A stretch of 64,000 nt of DNA from Brevundimonas sp. (GCF_027484365.1 NZ_JAIXTC010000012.1:1-64000), one strand, 5' to 3'; positions 9,795 to 19,599 are shown, counted from the stretch's first letter. Numbers and translations are program-made. The notes: generated by a model from the sequence alone, not told the origin.

Positions 9795-10694
9795 ATGACC
9801 GTCCTGATCCGCCCCGAAGGCCAGACCGCCGACGATTTCCGCCTCTCCCGCCGGGCGCTGGGCGGGCTGACGGCCGGAGCCGTGTTCACCGGCTATGCCG
9901 TCGCTGCCCTGGCCCAGGAGGCCCAGCCCATCACAACGGACAGCGAGGGTCTGACGACCGACATGGTCTCCTACCCCTCCGCCGATGGCTTCGACCTGCC
10001 GGCCTATGTGGCCCGACCGGAGGGCGACGGACCCTTCCCGGTCGTGATCGTGGTCTCGGAGATCTTCGGCCTGCACGCCTATATCCAGGACGTCTGCCGC
10101 CGCCTGGCCAAGGCCGGATACGCCGCCATCGCCCCGGCCTTCTTCGTCCGCGTCGAGGACCCTGCCCCGCTCGCTGACATGCAGCGCATCCAGGCCATCG
10201 TCGGCGCCGCCGGCTACGAACAGGTCATGGGCGACATCAACGCCACAATGGAATGGGCCTCGGGCCAGCTGTGGGCCAACACCGACAAGGTCGGCATCAC
10301 CGGCTTTTGCTGGGGCGGCAAGGTGGTCTGGCAGGCCGCGGCCCGGTTCGCCGCCATCGACGCCGGAGTGGCCTGGTACGGCCGCCTCGCCCCGTCGCCG
10401 ACCGCCACGGCGGAACAAATCGCGTCGGGCCGGCCCTTCCCGGTCGACCTCGCCGGCGACCTCAAGGGCGTGGTCATCGGCAACTACGGCGGCCAGGACC
10501 AGGGCATCCCCAACGACAGCGTCGCCGCCATGCAGCGGGCCCTCGCCGCCGTCGGCGCGACCGAAAGCGGGATCAAACTCTATCCCGACGCCCCGCACGG
10601 CTTCCACGCCGACTATCGGGCGTCCTACCGCCCCGTTGAGGCGGCCGACGGCTGGGCCCGGCTGCTGGCCCTGTTCGAGGCGAGGCTGAAATAA
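9795..10694 (+). CDS. Dienelactone hydrolase family protein, probably exported by Tat
   Basis: An alpha/beta-hydrolase of the dienelactone hydrolase family, 299 aa from ATG 9795 (GAAGGAAG just upstream). The N-terminus has a twin-arginine-like motif (SRRALGGLTAG) and a hydrophobic stretch ending AALAQEAQP, which suggests Tat export. The catalytic triad is visible: Cys in GFCWGGK (about residue 170), Asp in GGQDQG and His in APHGFHADY. SEIFGLHAYI is the usual oxyanion-side segment. The family hydrolyses cyclic dienelactones in chloroaromatic breakdown, but many members have unknown ester or lactone substrates, and no catabolic neighbours are present here, so the substrate is open. Any frame upstream of 9795 is inside the palindromic repeat. 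Confidence 0.9.
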   Translation: MTVLIRPEGQTADDFRLSRRALGGLTAGAVFTGYAVAALAQEAQPITTDSEGLTTDMVSYPSADGFDLPAYVARPEGDGPFPVVIVVSEIFGLHAYIQDVCRRLAKAGYAAIAPAFFVRVEDPAPLADMQRIQAIVGAAGYEQVMGDINATMEWASGQLWANTDKVGITGFCWGGKVVWQAAARFAAIDAGVAWYGRLAPSPTATAEQIASGRPFPVDLAGDLKGVVIGNYGGQDQGIPNDSVAAMQRALAAVGATESGIKLYPDAPHGFHADYRASYRPVEAADGWARLLALFEARLK

Positions 10695-10696
10695 AA

Positions 10697-10821
10697 TCCT
10701 CCCCCGTCGGGGGAGGGGGACCGCGGAGCGGTGGAGGGGGCCGACCGCAGACTCTGCGTCTGAACCGGGCCCCCTCCGTCTCTGCGCTTCGCTTCGAGCC
10801 ACCTCCCCCGTCGGGGGAGGA
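10697..10821. repeat. GC-rich inverted-repeat element R1 (between dienelactone hydrolase and grpE)
   Basis: Both ends carry the same 20-mer palindrome, TCCTCCCCCGTCGGGGGAGG (left end 10697-10716) and its counterpart (10802-10821). Between them lie complementary arms (GGAGGGGGC against GCCCCCTCC). It fills nearly the whole gap between two convergent genes and could fold into a long cruciform that terminates both. It is related in plan to the elements at 19647, 37252, 57594 and 63549. Confidence 0.7.
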
Positions 10822-10827
10822 TTGGGA

Positions 10828-11457
10828 TCACGCCTTGCCGTCGAATGTCCCGCCGTTCGCATCCGGAGCCGAACCGTAGGGGTTCGCCCCTTGCGGGCCT
10901 GATCCCTTGGCCGCCACCACCACCATGGCCGGGCGCACGGTGCGGCCGAACAGTTCATAGCCGGCCTGCATGGTCTGCAGCACGCTGCCGCCCGGAACTT
11001 CCGTCGAGGGCTGTTCCATCATGGCCTGGTGCAGGTGCGGATCGAAGACGTCGCCCGGACCCGGCGCCACCCGCTTCAGCCCGTTGGTCTCGAACGCCTG
11101 CAGCAGCGACTTCTGGGTCAGCTCCAGACCGGTCACCAGACCCGCCTCGCCGGCATCCGCGTTCTTGGGCGCCGCCATCAGGGCGCGCTCCAGATTGTCG
11201 GCCACGCCCAGCAGGTCCTTCGCGAAGCGCTGGATGGCGAAGGCCCGCGCGTCGTTCATCTGGGTCTCGGTGCGCCGCCGGACATTGTCGGCCTCGGCCG
11301 CGGCCCGCATGGCGCGGTCCTTCCACTCGTCACGCTCGGCGATCAGGGTGTCCAGCGGACCCAGATCGCCGGAATCGGCGTCCAGCCCGGCCTCGGCATT
11401 GGCCAGGGCCTCATCCAGCTGGGCTTCGAGATCGTTGGGGTTCGTCGTATCGGTCAC
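10828..11457 (-). CDS. grpE: Nucleotide exchange factor GrpE
   Basis: Releases ADP from DnaK. The 209-aa frame starts at GTG 11457, and its GTGA overlaps the TGA stop of hrcA by 4 nt, which implies translational coupling. After an acidic N-terminus comes the long dimerisation helix ([22 protein letters not shown]), then [34 protein letters not shown] and the beta-domain segment [14 protein letters not shown]. The tail ending GTFDGKA is low in conserved residues. The frame continues far upstream in hrcA's shadow, which is not coding. Together with hrcA this is the usual alphaproteobacterial hrcA-grpE operon. Confidence 0.97.
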   Translation of the reverse strand: MTDTTNPNDLEAQLDEALANAEAGLDADSGDLGPLDTLIAERDEWKDRAMRAAAEADNVRRRTETQMNDARAFAIQRFAKDLLGVADNLERALMAAPKNADAGEAGLVTGLELTQKSLLQAFETNGLKRVAPGPGDVFDPHLHQAMMEQPSTEVPGGSVLQTMQAGYELFGRTVRPAMVVVAAKGSGPQGANPYGSAPDANGGTFDGKA

Positions 11458-12542
11458 GTGTCTTGTCCGTCCAGGATTCGCCCCAGCACCCGGGCGGTGT
11501 AGTCCACCAACGGGATAATGCGGGCGTAGTTCAGTCTCGCGGGGCCGATGACGCCGATGGCGCCCAGAACCCGCTGGCGGCCCGTCATATAGGGCGCCGC
11601 GACGACAGCGGAACCCGAAAGCGAAAACAGTCGGGTCTCGGCGCCGATAAAGATGCGCACCCCCTGGGCCGCATTGACCCCGTCGAGCAGGCCGATCAGC
11701 TGTTCCTTCTGCTCCAGATCGTCGAACAGGACCCGGACCTTCTCCAGATCCTCCGCGGCGCCCGTATCCTGCAAGAGGTTGGCCCGGCCCCGCACGATCA
11801 GGGATCGCTCCCGGTCCGTTCCGCCGGACCAGGCCGCCAGACCGTCCTCCACGAGCCGGGCGGCGGCGGCGTCCAGCTCGGAACGCGCCGCAGCGAGTTC
11901 GGCCCCCATCTCCAGCCGCGCCTCGGACAGCAACCGGCCCTTCATGCGGGCCGAAAGGAAGTTCGAGGCCTCCTGCAGGATCGAGGGCGTGACCCCGGCC
12001 GCCAGGGGCATCAGCCGGTTCTCGACCGTCCCGTCGTCGGCGACCAGCACCGCAAGGGCCTGGCCGGAGCCGAGGGCCACGAACTCCACATGTTTCACGC
12101 CCGCATCGCGCACCGGCGAGGCGACGATCCCCGCCCCGCCGGCCAGACCCGACAGCAGGGCCGACGCCTCGTTCAGCGCCTCGTCGAAACCCTTGCCGCG
12201 CCCGATCAGGCGGGCGTCGATCTCGCGCCGCTCCTCGGTCCCGACATCGCCGATTTCCAGCAGTCCGTCGACGAACAGCCGCAGACCCGCATGGGTCGGG
12301 ATCCGCCCCGCCGAGGTGTGGGGCGCGGCCAGCAGCCCGGCCAGGGTCAGGTCCTGCATCGTGTTGCGGATCGAGGCCGGAGACAGATGCACCCCGCCTT
12401 TCGACACGGTCCGTGACCCGACCGGCTCCCCGGTCTCCAGATAGGTCTCGACCACACTGCGGAAGATCTCCCGCGCACGCTGATCCAGGGCGGTCAGCCC
12501 GGCATAGTGGGGCGTCATCAGGGGGCTGAGCGGCGGCCTCAT
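11454..12542 (-). CDS. hrcA: Heat-inducible transcription repressor HrcA
   Basis: Repressor that binds CIRCE elements (classically before groESL) and needs GroEL for activity. The 362-aa protein has an N-terminal winged helix ([22 protein letters not shown], then [10 protein letters not shown]), a GAF-like central domain, and the C-terminal segment [22 protein letters not shown] typical of HrcA. The start is ATG 12542; ATG 12518 ([13 protein letters not shown]) is an alternative. No CIRCE inverted repeat was found in the window, so its target (probably groESL) lies elsewhere. It is divergent from rph, with 109 nt between the starts. Confidence 0.97.
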   Translation of the reverse strand: MRPPLSPLMTPHYAGLTALDQRAREIFRSVVETYLETGEPVGSRTVSKGGVHLSPASIRNTMQDLTLAGLLAAPHTSAGRIPTHAGLRLFVDGLLEIGDVGTEERREIDARLIGRGKGFDEALNEASALLSGLAGGAGIVASPVRDAGVKHVEFVALGSGQALAVLVADDGTVENRLMPLAAGVTPSILQEASNFLSARMKGRLLSEARLEMGAELAAARSELDAAAARLVEDGLAAWSGGTDRERSLIVRGRANLLQDTGAAEDLEKVRVLFDDLEQKEQLIGLLDGVNAAQGVRIFIGAETRLFSLSGSAVVAAPYMTGRQRVLGAIGVIGPARLNYARIIPLVDYTARVLGRILDGQDT

Positions 12543-12651
12543 GCGCTCGGCCTCGCAATCGCGGAAATGTCGGGGGGATACAGGCTCACCCTTTCAGGAT
12601 AAGCAGCCCGGCTCGATACGCCAACGATTACCCGCATTCAGGACTTCCACC

Positions 12652-13386
12652 ATGCGCCCCTCCGAACGCACCCCCGACCAGCTTCGCACCGTGACCCTGG
12701 AGACCGGCGTCAACCGCTACGCCGAAGGCTCCTGCCTGGTCTCGTTCGGCCACACCAGGGTTCTGGTCACCGCGTCGATCGAGGAAAAGGTGCCGGGCTG
12801 GATGCGCAACACCGGTCAGGGCTGGGTCACGGCCGAATACGGCATGCTGCCCCGCGCCACCCACACACGCGGCAAGCGTGAAGCCACCGCCGGCAAACAG
12901 TCGGGCCGCACCCAGGAAATCCAGCGTCTGATCGGCCGCTCGCTGCGCGCCGTCGTCGATCTGAAGGCCTTGGGCGAGCGTCAGGTGCTGATCGACTGCG
13001 ACGTCATCCAGGCGGACGGCGGCACCCGCACCGCCTCGATCACCGGCGCCTGGGTCGCCATGGCCACGGCCCTCGGCTATCTGCGGGCCGAGGGCGTGCT
13101 GAAGGCCGACCCAATCCTCGACCAGGTCGCGGCCATCTCATGCGGCATCTTTGACAATACGCCCGTGGCCGACCTCGACTACGAGGAGGATTCGAATGCC
13201 GAGGCTGACGGCAATTTCGTTCTGACCGGCTCGGGAACCATCGTCGAGATCCAGGCGACCGGCGAGAAGCGCGGCTTCTCGCGGCCCGAGTTCGACCGCC
13301 TGTTCGAACTGGCCGAGGCCGGTTGCAACGATCTGTTCAAGCTGCAGAAGGCCGCCGTGGACGAGGCCCTGGCCCGCCGGCGCTGA
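12652..13386 (+). CDS. rph: Ribonuclease PH
   Basis: Phosphorolytic 3'-5' exoribonuclease that trims tRNA 3' ends. 244 aa from ATG 12652, with AGGA upstream. Family features: [30 protein letters not shown] at the start (split here by motif: PDQLR, YAEGS), [19 protein letters not shown] (phosphate/active-site region), and a C-terminal [17 protein letters not shown] segment. Length is normal. It is divergent from hrcA, a pairing often seen in alphaproteobacteria. The upstream open frame to 12541 is not conserved-looking and overlaps the shared promoter region. Confidence 0.97.
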   Translation: MRPSERTPDQLRTVTLETGVNRYAEGSCLVSFGHTRVLVTASIEEKVPGWMRNTGQGWVTAEYGMLPRATHTRGKREATAGKQSGRTQEIQRLIGRSLRAVVDLKALGERQVLIDCDVIQADGGTRTASITGAWVAMATALGYLRAEGVLKADPILDQVAAISCGIFDNTPVADLDYEEDSNAEADGNFVLTGSGTIVEIQATGEKRGFSRPEFDRLFELAEAGCNDLFKLQKAAVDEALARRR

Positions 13387-13449
13387 AACCGGCTCCGGCG
13401 CGTGTGAATTTATTCTTCCCGCCCCTTGCGGATGGCCGGCTGCGCCCCA

Positions 13450-13476
13450 GATTGCCAAACACGGTCTTTGACAATC
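13450..13476. promoter_or_regulatory. Inverted repeat between rph and the lipoprotein gene
   Basis: GATTGCCAAA and TTTGACAATC form 10-bp arms with a single mismatch around a 7-nt centre. It is 64 nt after the rph stop and 208 nt before the lipoprotein start. No T-run follows, so it could be an operator or a weak terminator. The rest of 13387-13683 contains a 9-bp tandem repeat (TTTCGTCCG-like, about 13573-13598) and no gene. Confidence 0.45.
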
Positions 13477-13683
13477 CGGCAGGCCCCTGGTCCACCCTGT
13501 CCGTCGGTGTGTTTCGGGCGAAACGGCCACGATACGCCAACCGTTTGATTCTTCTGGGTGGACCAGATCGGATTTGTCCGTTTCGTCCGTTTCGTCAGGG
13601 TGTTTTTCGCGGACAGAACGGACTTTCCAGCGACGGAGAACAGCGTCATCGTAGCGCCTTCCAGATCGCCCGGAGACGTCGCC

Positions 13684-14070
13684 ATGGTTCGCGTGCCCGC
13701 CGCCCTCGCCCTCGCATTGAGCCTGTCGCTCGCCGCCTGCGGCTCACCGGAGACGACGCCCGCCGCCGATCCGGCCGCGACCGCCGAACCCGCCGTCGAA
13801 CAGACGCCGGTCATGCCAGTCGACGCGCCGCCGCAGGAAGAGGCCGGGGTCCCCGAGGGTGAACTCCTCGGCGCGGCCGACCGGACCTGCACCGACAGTA
13901 TCGGCGAGGCCGCTGCCGCCCGGCTGGCCGAGCGTTGCACCATGGTCAGCCCGGCCACCCACCCGCCCTGCAACCCCGCCAACGCCTGCGCCCTGATCCA
14001 GGACGAGATCGACCGTGCCTGCGGCCAGTACGGCCCCGGCGAGGCCAGGCCGGCGGAGTGCGCCGCCTGA
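13684..14070 (+). CDS. Small lipoprotein of unknown function
   Basis: A 128-aa protein with a lipoprotein signal (MVRVPAALALALSLSLAAC; lipobox LAAC, Cys at residue 19), so it should be lipidated and membrane-anchored. A flexible linker rich in Ala, Pro, Thr and Glu follows (about residues 20-60). The compact C-terminal part has five further Cys (RTCTDS, ERCTMV, PPCNPANAC, RACGQYG) plus one in the last residues (AECAA), so disulfides are likely in the periplasm. I do not recognise the family. ATG 13684 is chosen because it opens the lipobox signal and has GGAGA upstream; the frame is open back to 13558. Confidence 0.82.
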   Translation: MVRVPAALALALSLSLAACGSPETTPAADPAATAEPAVEQTPVMPVDAPPQEEAGVPEGELLGAADRTCTDSIGEAAAARLAERCTMVSPATHPPCNPANACALIQDEIDRACGQYGPGEARPAECAA

Positions 14071-14080
14071 CCACGGCATG

Positions 14081-14115
14081 AAAAAGGCCCCGCTGTTTCC
14101 AGCGGGGCCTCGTTC
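14081..14115. terminator. Bidirectional terminator between lipoprotein gene and pnp
   Basis: Perfect 10-bp stem GGCCCCGCTG-TTTC-CAGCGGGGCC (14086-14109). An A-run precedes it on the plus strand (which becomes a T-run for minus-strand transcripts), and TCGTTCATT follows for plus-strand transcripts. It lies 11 nt after the lipoprotein stop and 22 nt after the pnp stop, so it can end both convergent transcripts. Confidence 0.9.
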
Positions 14116-14136
14116 ATTCAGCGATAGGGCCGAAAC

Positions 14137-16371
14137 CTAGTCGCGACGCGGACGGCTGCGGCCGCGATCGCCGCCGCCTTCACGCTTCTTGCCGCCGCCG
14201 CCGGTGTCTTCGGTCAGGGGGGCTTCGCCGCGTTCGGCGCGCTCGGCGTTGATCTTGTCCGTCAGGTCTTCACCCGTGGCCTGATCGACGACCTTCATCG
14301 ACAGCTTGGTCTTGCCGCGATCGTCGAAGCCGAGGAACTTGACCTTGACCTCCTGGCCCTCGGACAGGACGTCGGCCGGGTTGGCGACGCGTTCCAGCGA
14401 GATCTGGGACACGTGGACCAGGCCGTCCTTGGCGCCGAAGAAGTTCACGAAGGCGCCGAAGTCGACGACCTTCACGACCTTGCCGGAGTAGATCATGCCG
14501 GGCTCGGGCTCGGACACGATCGACGAGATCCAGTTCTTGGCGGCGTCGATCTTCTCCTGGTCCGAGGCGGCGATCTTCACCGTGCCGTCGTCCTCGATGT
14601 TGATCTTGGCGCCGGTCTTCTCGACGATCTCGCGGATGATCTTGCCGCCGGTGCCGATGATGTCGCGGATCTTGTCGACCGGGACCTTGATGGATTCGAT
14701 CTTGGGCGCGTACTCGCCGAGCTCGGTGCGGGCGCCGTCGATGGCCTTGTCCATCTCGTCGAGGATGTGAAGACGGCCGGCCGAAGCCTGGGCGATGGCC
14801 TTCTTCATGATCTCTTCGGTGATGCCCGCGACCTTGATGTCCATCTGCAGCGAGGTGATGCCGTCACGGGTGCCGGCGACCTTGAAGTCCATGTCGCCGA
14901 GGTGATCTTCGTCACCCAGGATGTCCGACAGGATGGCGAACTCGCCCGACGGCTCGAGGATCAGGCCCATGGCGATACCCGAAACGGGCTTCTTCAGGGG
15001 CACGCCCGCGTCCATCAGCGCCAGCGAGGCGCCGCAGACCGAAGCCATGGAGGACGAACCGTTGGACTCGGTGATCTCCGACACGATGCGGATCGTGTAG
15101 GGGAATTCTTCCGAAGTCGGCAGCATCGGACGGATCGCCCGCCAGGCCAGCTTGCCGTGACCGATTTCCCGACGGCCCGCGCCGCCCATACGGCCGGTCT
15201 CACCGACCGAGTAGGGAGGGAAGTTGTAGTGAAGGAGGAACTTCTCCTTGTAGGTGCCGCTCAGGGCGTCGACGTACTGCTCGTCCTCGCCGGTGCCCAG
15301 GGTCGCGACCACGATGGCCTGGGTCTCGCCACGGGTGAACAGGGCCGAACCGTGGGTGCGCGGGAAAACGCCGACTTCCGAGACGATGTCACGGACCTTG
15401 TCGAGCGCACGACCGTCGACACGGTGGGCGTTGTCGATGATGTCGCGACGCAGGACGTGGGCTTCGCATTCCTTGAAGGCGACGCCGAACTTGGCGGAAT
15501 CGACGCCGTCCGGGTTTTCGTCGGTCTTCACCAGGGCGGCCGAGGCCTTCTTCTTGGCGGCGCCGACGGCTTCATGGCGGGCATGCTTGCCGACATGGGT
15601 GTAGGCGGCCTTGATGTCCTCGCCGACCAGCGACTGGATCTGGGTGACCACGTCCGAGTGATCCTCGGCGGTGAAGTCGAACGGATCCTTGGCCGCGTGC
15701 TCGGCCATCTCGATGATGGCGTCGATCACCGGCTGCATGCCGCGATGCGCGAACATCAGGGCGTTCAGCATCACCTCTTCCGACAGCTCCTTGGCCTCGG
15801 ATTCGACCATCATCAGGGCGTCCTTGGTGCCGGCGACGACCAGGTCGAGCTGCGAGTCGGCCAGCTGGTCGAGGGTCGGGTTCAGGACGTATTCGCCGTC
15901 GATATAGCCGACGCGCGCGGCGCCGATCGGGCCCATGAAGGGCACGCCCGACAGGGTCAGGGCGGCGGAGGTGGCGACCATGCCGACGATGTCGGGGTCG
16001 TTTTCAAGGTCGTGCTGCAGCACGGTGATGACGACCTGGGTCTCGTTCTTGAAGCCCTTGACGAAGAGCGGGCGGATCGGACGGTCGATCAGGCGGGAGA
16101 CCAGCGTCTCCTTCTCCGTCGGACGGCCTTCACGCTTGAAGTAGCCGCCCGGGATCTTGCCGGCGGCGAAGGTCTTTTCCTGGTAGTTGACGGTCAGCGG
16201 GAAGAAATCCAGGCCCGGCTTGGGCGCGCGACCGTAGACGACGGTGGCCAGGACGATGGTCTCGCCATAGGTAGCCAGAACGGCGCCGTCGGCCTGGCGG
16301 GCGATACGGCCCGTTTCCAGCGTCAGCGGGCGGCCGGCCCAGTCGATCGTCTTGCGTTTGATATCGAACAT
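14137..16371 (-). CDS. pnp: Polyribonucleotide nucleotidyltransferase (PNPase)
   Basis: Phosphorolytic 3'-5' exonuclease of the RNA degradosome. 744 aa from ATG 16371 ([19 protein letters not shown]); sixteen further upstream codons are open but not PNPase-like. Domain order is canonical: first RNase PH domain with [20 protein letters not shown], an alpha-helical linker, second RNase PH domain ([23 protein letters not shown] in pieces; [20 protein letters not shown]), KH domain with [12 protein letters not shown], and S1 domain with [22 protein letters not shown]. It ends in a basic/Gly-rich tail ([17 protein letters not shown]). It follows rpsO with a structured leader that may be an RNase III/PNPase autoregulation site, as in E. 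coli. Confidence 0.99.
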   Translation of the reverse strand: MFDIKRKTIDWAGRPLTLETGRIARQADGAVLATYGETIVLATVVYGRAPKPGLDFFPLTVNYQEKTFAAGKIPGGYFKREGRPTEKETLVSRLIDRPIRPLFVKGFKNETQVVITVLQHDLENDPDIVGMVATSAALTLSGVPFMGPIGAARVGYIDGEYVLNPTLDQLADSQLDLVVAGTKDALMMVESEAKELSEEVMLNALMFAHRGMQPVIDAIIEMAEHAAKDPFDFTAEDHSDVVTQIQSLVGEDIKAAYTHVGKHARHEAVGAAKKKASAALVKTDENPDGVDSAKFGVAFKECEAHVLRRDIIDNAHRVDGRALDKVRDIVSEVGVFPRTHGSALFTRGETQAIVVATLGTGEDEQYVDALSGTYKEKFLLHYNFPPYSVGETGRMGGAGRREIGHGKLAWRAIRPMLPTSEEFPYTIRIVSEITESNGSSSMASVCGASLALMDAGVPLKKPVSGIAMGLILEPSGEFAILSDILGDEDHLGDMDFKVAGTRDGITSLQMDIKVAGITEEIMKKAIAQASAGRLHILDEMDKAIDGARTELGEYAPKIESIKVPVDKIRDIIGTGGKIIREIVEKTGAKINIEDDGTVKIAASDQEKIDAAKNWISSIVSEPEPGMIYSGKVVKVVDFGAFVNFFGAKDGLVHVSQISLERVANPADVLSEGQEVKVKFLGFDDRGKTKLSMKVVDQATGEDLTDKINAERAERGEAPLTEDTGGGGKKREGGGDRGRSRPRRD

Positions 16372-16526
16372 GTTTTCGTCTTTCGTATCCCGGGCGGCGT
16401 ATTCCGGCCGGGGTCCCATCAGTGGGTGCGGATGCGTCGGGTGTTCAGTCCTTCGATCCTAGGAGCGCCGCCCCATGGCGGTCGATCCGGGAGTGGAAGA
16501 GGACCGGTGTGGCCCTCGCGTCTGCG

Positions 16527-16564
16527 CCGTACGTCCGGCGGCGCGCCGGGGGTCTTAGGTACGG
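16527..16564 (-). promoter_or_regulatory. Nested hairpin in the rpsO-pnp intergenic leader
   Basis: Outer arms CCGTAC/GTACGG enclose a perfect CCGGCG-GCG-CGCCGG stem. It sits right after the rpsO terminator-like hairpin and about 155 nt before the pnp start. In E. coli a leader stem-loop between rpsO and pnp is cut by RNase III for PNPase autoregulation; this could be the counterpart (inferred). Confidence 0.5.
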
Positions 16565-16592
16565 AAAGAGGCGCAGGCATGGCCCGCGCCTC
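16563..16592 (-). terminator. Terminator-like hairpin after rpsO
   Basis: GAGGCGC and GCGCCTC form a 7-bp stem with an 11-nt loop, followed on the minus strand by TTTCC. It begins 24 nt after the rpsO stop codon. Readthrough into pnp is likely partial, as is usual for rpsO-pnp. Confidence 0.65.
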
Positions 16593-16615
16593 GAAACCGG
16601 TATCGCGAACCGCGC

Positions 16616-16885
16616 TTAGCGGCGCAGGTTCAGCTTGGTGATCAGAGCAGTATAGCGCTCGCGATCGACCTTCACGAGGTGGTCCAGAAGGCGACGACGC
16701 TGCGAGACCATCTTGAGCAGGCCGCGGCGCGAGTGATTGTCCTTCTTGTGGGTCTTGAAGTGCTCGGTGAGGTTGGCGATGCGTTCCGAAAGGATCGCGA
16801 CCTGGACCTCGGCCGAACCGGTGTCGCCGGCGGAGCGGGCGTTCTCGGCGATGACTTCGTTCTTGCGTTCAGCAGTAATCGACAT
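16616..16885 (-). CDS. rpsO: 30S ribosomal protein S15
   Basis: Primary 16S rRNA-binding protein of the small subunit platform. The 89-aa length is exactly the family length. Signatures: [41 protein letters not shown] and LLDHLVK. It lies between truB (34 nt upstream) and pnp, the standard truB-rpsO-pnp order. Confidence 0.99.
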   Translation of the reverse strand: MSITAERKNEVIAENARSAGDTGSAEVQVAILSERIANLTEHFKTHKKDNHSRRGLLKMVSQRRRLLDHLVKVDRERYTALITKLNLRR

Positions 16886-16919
16886 CGGTATTCTCCAGGC
16901 TGGAGTCTCCTGACGGACG

Positions 16920-17852
16920 TCAGGAAAGATTGAAAACGCGGTCGGGTTCTAGCCGGCCGGCCCGCATCTGACCGAGAGCGACGAGGGTCTGACCCTGAAA
17001 GGCGGAAACGGTACGGGAGCCGTCCCGAAGGCGACTCTTGAGCGTCTCGACCTGTCGGGGGAGCAGAACGATCGGTCGTCCCTGACGAAGCGAGAAGGCG
17101 TCCTGGTCCGTGACGGCCAGCTCCGGGATGTCGTCCAGGGCGGTCGCAACGGGCAGTAGGCCTTCCAAGGCGGCGTCCCTATGCACCAGATCGGTCAGGA
17201 AATCCAGCGTGACGGCGTTCTCGACCGAAAACGGCCCCACCCGCTCGCGCCGAAGGGCCGAGACATGCCCCTCGGCCCCCAGCATCACCGCCAGATCGCG
17301 GGCCAGGGACCGCACATAGACGCCCTTGCCCGTGCGGATGGTCAGTTCGACATGGTCGGGGTCGGGCGCGTCGGTGACAGCGGCGTCGTGGATGGTGACC
17401 CGGCGCGACTCCAGTTCGAAGTCGGCCCCTTCTCGGGCCAGGTCATAGGCCCGCTGGCCGTCGACCTTGATGGCGCTGAACCGGGGCGGGGTCTGGTCGA
17501 TCTCGCCGACGAAGGCCGGCAGGGCCGCGCGGACGGCCTCGGGCGTCGGGCGCACGTCCGAGCGGGCGATGATCTCGCCCTCGCGATCGACGCTGTCGGT
17601 CGAGACGCCCCAGTTGATCGTGAACCGATAGACCTTCTCCGCCTCCATCATGAAGGGGACGGTCTTGGTCGCCTCGCCGAGCGCGATCGGCAGGATGCCG
17701 GACGCCAGCGGGTCCAGCGTCCCGGCATGCCCGGCCTTCTGGGCGTCGAACAGGCGGCGGACCTTCGACACCGCGTCGGTCGATCCCATCTCGAACGGCT
17801 TGTCGAGGCACACCCAGCCGTTGACGACGATACCCTTCTTGCGGCGGCCCAT
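16920..17852 (-). CDS. truB: tRNA pseudouridine-55 synthase
   Basis: Forms pseudouridine 55 in the T-loop of tRNAs. 310 aa from ATG 17852 ([19 protein letters not shown]). Catalytic Asp in [14 protein letters not shown] (GTLD motif, about residue 49), [17 protein letters not shown], the RNA-binding [20 protein letters not shown] and [13 protein letters not shown]. The C-terminal part is a PUA-like extension. Upstream open codons overlap the rbfA end and are not family-like. It starts 43 nt after rbfA, within the rimP-nusA-infB-rbfA-truB-rpsO-pnp series. Confidence 0.98.
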   Translation of the reverse strand: MGRRKKGIVVNGWVCLDKPFEMGSTDAVSKVRRLFDAQKAGHAGTLDPLASGILPIALGEATKTVPFMMEAEKVYRFTINWGVSTDSVDREGEIIARSDVRPTPEAVRAALPAFVGEIDQTPPRFSAIKVDGQRAYDLAREGADFELESRRVTIHDAAVTDAPDPDHVELTIRTGKGVYVRSLARDLAVMLGAEGHVSALRRERVGPFSVENAVTLDFLTDLVHRDAALEGLLPVATALDDIPELAVTDQDAFSLRQGRPIVLLPRQVETLKSRLRDGSRTVSAFQGQTLVALGQMRAGRLEPDRVFNLS

Positions 17853-17895
17853 TACGCCGGACCCGTCGCGCGTTTTGGCGTCTGGGGCCGGACCA

Positions 17896-18354
17896 TCAGG
17901 CCTCGTCCTTGTCTTCGACCGGCGGCACGAAGGAGTCGGCGCGGACACGGGGATCGTCCAGGAGCCGGTTCAGGCGTTCGGCAGCCTCGAAGCTCTCGTC
18001 GTGACGGAAGCGCAGGTCGGGGGTGAAGCGCATGTCGATGTGGCGGCCCAGGGCCCCGCGCAGGAATTTGGCGTGGGCGTTGAGCGCCTTGATGATCTCG
18101 TCGATATGGCCGGCCGTGTCCGAGGTCTCGATCCCGGCGCCCAGCGGCTCGACGAAACAGGTGGCGTGTTTCAGGTCCGGCGACAGACGCACCTCGGTGA
18201 CGGTGACCGACACGCCGATCAGGGCGGGATCGCGGATCTCGTTCTCGCGCATGACCTCGACCAGGGCGTGGCGGATCATCTCGGAGGCGCGCAGCTGGCG
18301 CTGGCTGACGGTTCCGGCCTTGGCGGCGGGCTTGGAGGATTTTCGGTTGCTCAT
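17896..18354 (-). CDS. rbfA: Ribosome-binding factor A
   Basis: Late 30S maturation factor, a KH-type fold acting near the 16S 5' region. 152 aa from ATG 18354 ([14 protein letters not shown]), which excludes a long upstream frame inside the next gene. Family features are [19 protein letters not shown], then [24 protein letters not shown], then the basic [19 protein letters not shown] (given here in pieces). An acidic tail ends VEDKDEA. It normally follows infB directly, but here two envelope-protein genes intervene. Confidence 0.97.
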   Translation of the reverse strand: MSNRKSSKPAAKAGTVSQRQLRASEMIRHALVEVMRENEIRDPALIGVSVTVTEVRLSPDLKHATCFVEPLGAGIETSDTAGHIDEIIKALNAHAKFLRGALGRHIDMRFTPDLRFRHDESFEAAERLNRLLDDPRVRADSFVPPVEDKDEA

Positions 18355-18415
18355 GACGGTCGTCCTGTTCGCCGCCGGGGATCGGACCCGGCCGGAAAAA
18401 GCGAAGGCGCGGGGT

Positions 18416-19102
18416 CTAGTCCCGTCTGGGGCCGGTGTCCAATTGGACGCGATCCACGGCGGCAATGACCTCTGCGGCGGTGACGGAGCGCAGGGGACGG
18501 ATCGGCAGGCCCGCGGCGTTGAGCACCCGGGCGGTCCAGCTGTTGCACAGATAACCGATCCAGAAATGCTCCCGGCTGGCAAAGAAGTGCGCGCCGTCGC
18601 CGTCCCGCGCTGTCGACAGGCGGGGTCGGCCCTCCGCCAGCGACAGGGAGTCCTGTACCCGGTTGCGCAGGCCGGCGAAGGCCTCGGGCGACAGCACCAG
18701 GGTCCGGCGGCTGCCGGGCGCGAACCGCCGGGCGGGGTCGCCCGTCTCCGGGTCCAGCATCACGACCGAGGCGTTGCCCGGCCGGAAGAAGGCGCGAAGC
18801 CCGTCGGGAATCCTGGACTGCATCGGCGAGGTGTCGACGAAGAATTTCGCATCGCCCCAGCCGATCAGGATCCAGTCCCCGGCCCCGACCGACCGTGACG
18901 CCTCGGCCAGCGGCCCGCCGCCGGCCTCGAGGGCCGCGCGCGGCACGGCCAGGTCGGTGTGGAAGCCATTGTTGAGGACATGGACGGCGACGCCGGCCTC
19001 GGGAGCTGCGGCCGGCCCCGGAGTGCCGGGTCGGGTCCAGGTCCAGAGGGCCGCGACCAGACCCAGCAGACCCGCCAACAGCATCGCCCCCGCGATCCGC
19101 AT
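18416..19102 (-). CDS. DUF2459 (TIGR02117-type) protein, membrane-anchored
   Basis: A 228-aa protein with an N-terminal hydrophobic segment (MRIAGAMLLAGLLGLVAALW), then a Pro/Gly linker and a periplasmic domain. The domain carries the DUF2459 hallmark HVLNNGFHTDLAVP, plus WILIGWGDAKFF and ASREHFWIGYLCNSWTA. The family has been noted near urease genes and its biochemical role is unknown; an NlpC/P60-like fold has been suggested by others, which I cannot verify. ATG 19102 overlaps the stop of the upstream gene (TGATG), so the two are translationally coupled. Both lie inside the infB-rbfA interval. Confidence 0.8.
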   Translation of the reverse strand: MRIAGAMLLAGLLGLVAALWTWTRPGTPGPAAAPEAGVAVHVLNNGFHTDLAVPRAALEAGGGPLAEASRSVGAGDWILIGWGDAKFFVDTSPMQSRIPDGLRAFFRPGNASVVMLDPETGDPARRFAPGSRRTLVLSPEAFAGLRNRVQDSLSLAEGRPRLSTARDGDGAHFFASREHFWIGYLCNSWTARVLNAAGLPIRPLRSVTAAEVIAAVDRVQLDTGPRRD

Positions 19103-19599
19103 CAGTCGGCCTCGGCGACCGTGGCCCGGGGCGGCAGGCTCCATTCGCCCCGGTAATTGTAGGACAGGGTCACGCAGTGGCGGAAGGTTCCGTCCGGCCA
19201 GCGTCCGGCCGCGTGGATAACCATAGGTCGCCCCGCCCGGACCCTGCCGACGACCAGGAAGGTGGCCTCCGCCCCTGGACAGAGGGCCCGCGCCAGACCG
19301 CGTCCGTCGCCGTCCATGGCGATGGAATGGACAGCGCTTTCGCCGGCCCCCTCGGGGAGGACCCGTCGCGCCTCGTCGGGGCCGCCACGCGCGATGGTCG
19401 CCGAACCCCGTGCCGTGGTGGAGATGATGCGACGCACGCTGACAGCGCCGAACCACCCGCGCTCGACCTCCAGGGTCACGCCGCGCGTCAGGGCGGTCGT
19501 GACCCGGTCCGACGGGTCAAAGGCGAGATAGCGGGTGTCCGCCGCCGCCGGCGTGGCCAGGGCGATCAGGATGACGGCGGCGAACACACGGTGAAGCAT
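19102..19599 (-). CDS. Secreted protein of unknown function
   Basis: A 165-aa protein with a cleavable signal peptide (MLHRVFAAVILIALATPAAA, cut before DTRY). The mature part looks beta-rich and has two cysteines (ARALCPGAE and FRHCVTLSYNYRGEW). It ends in a TGATG overlap with the DUF2459 gene, so the two products are probably made together and may work together in the envelope. I recognise no family. Upstream, a repeat element separates it from infB. Confidence 0.72.
   Translation of the reverse strand: MLHRVFAAVILIALATPAAADTRYLAFDPSDRVTTALTRGVTLEVERGWFGAVSVRRIISTTARGSATIARGGPDEARRVLPEGAGESAVHSIAMDGDGRGLARALCPGAEATFLVVGRVRAGRPMVIHAAGRWPDGTFRHCVTLSYNYRGEWSLPPRATVAEAD

Noticed and set aside
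11454..12558. CIRCE element (HrcA operator) near hrcA-grpE
   Set aside because: No TTAGCACTC-N9-GAGTGCTAA-like sequence was found here or elsewhere in the window.
14413..16641. About 740-codon plus-strand frame opposite pnp
   Set aside because: Antisense shadow. PNPase is intact on the minus strand.
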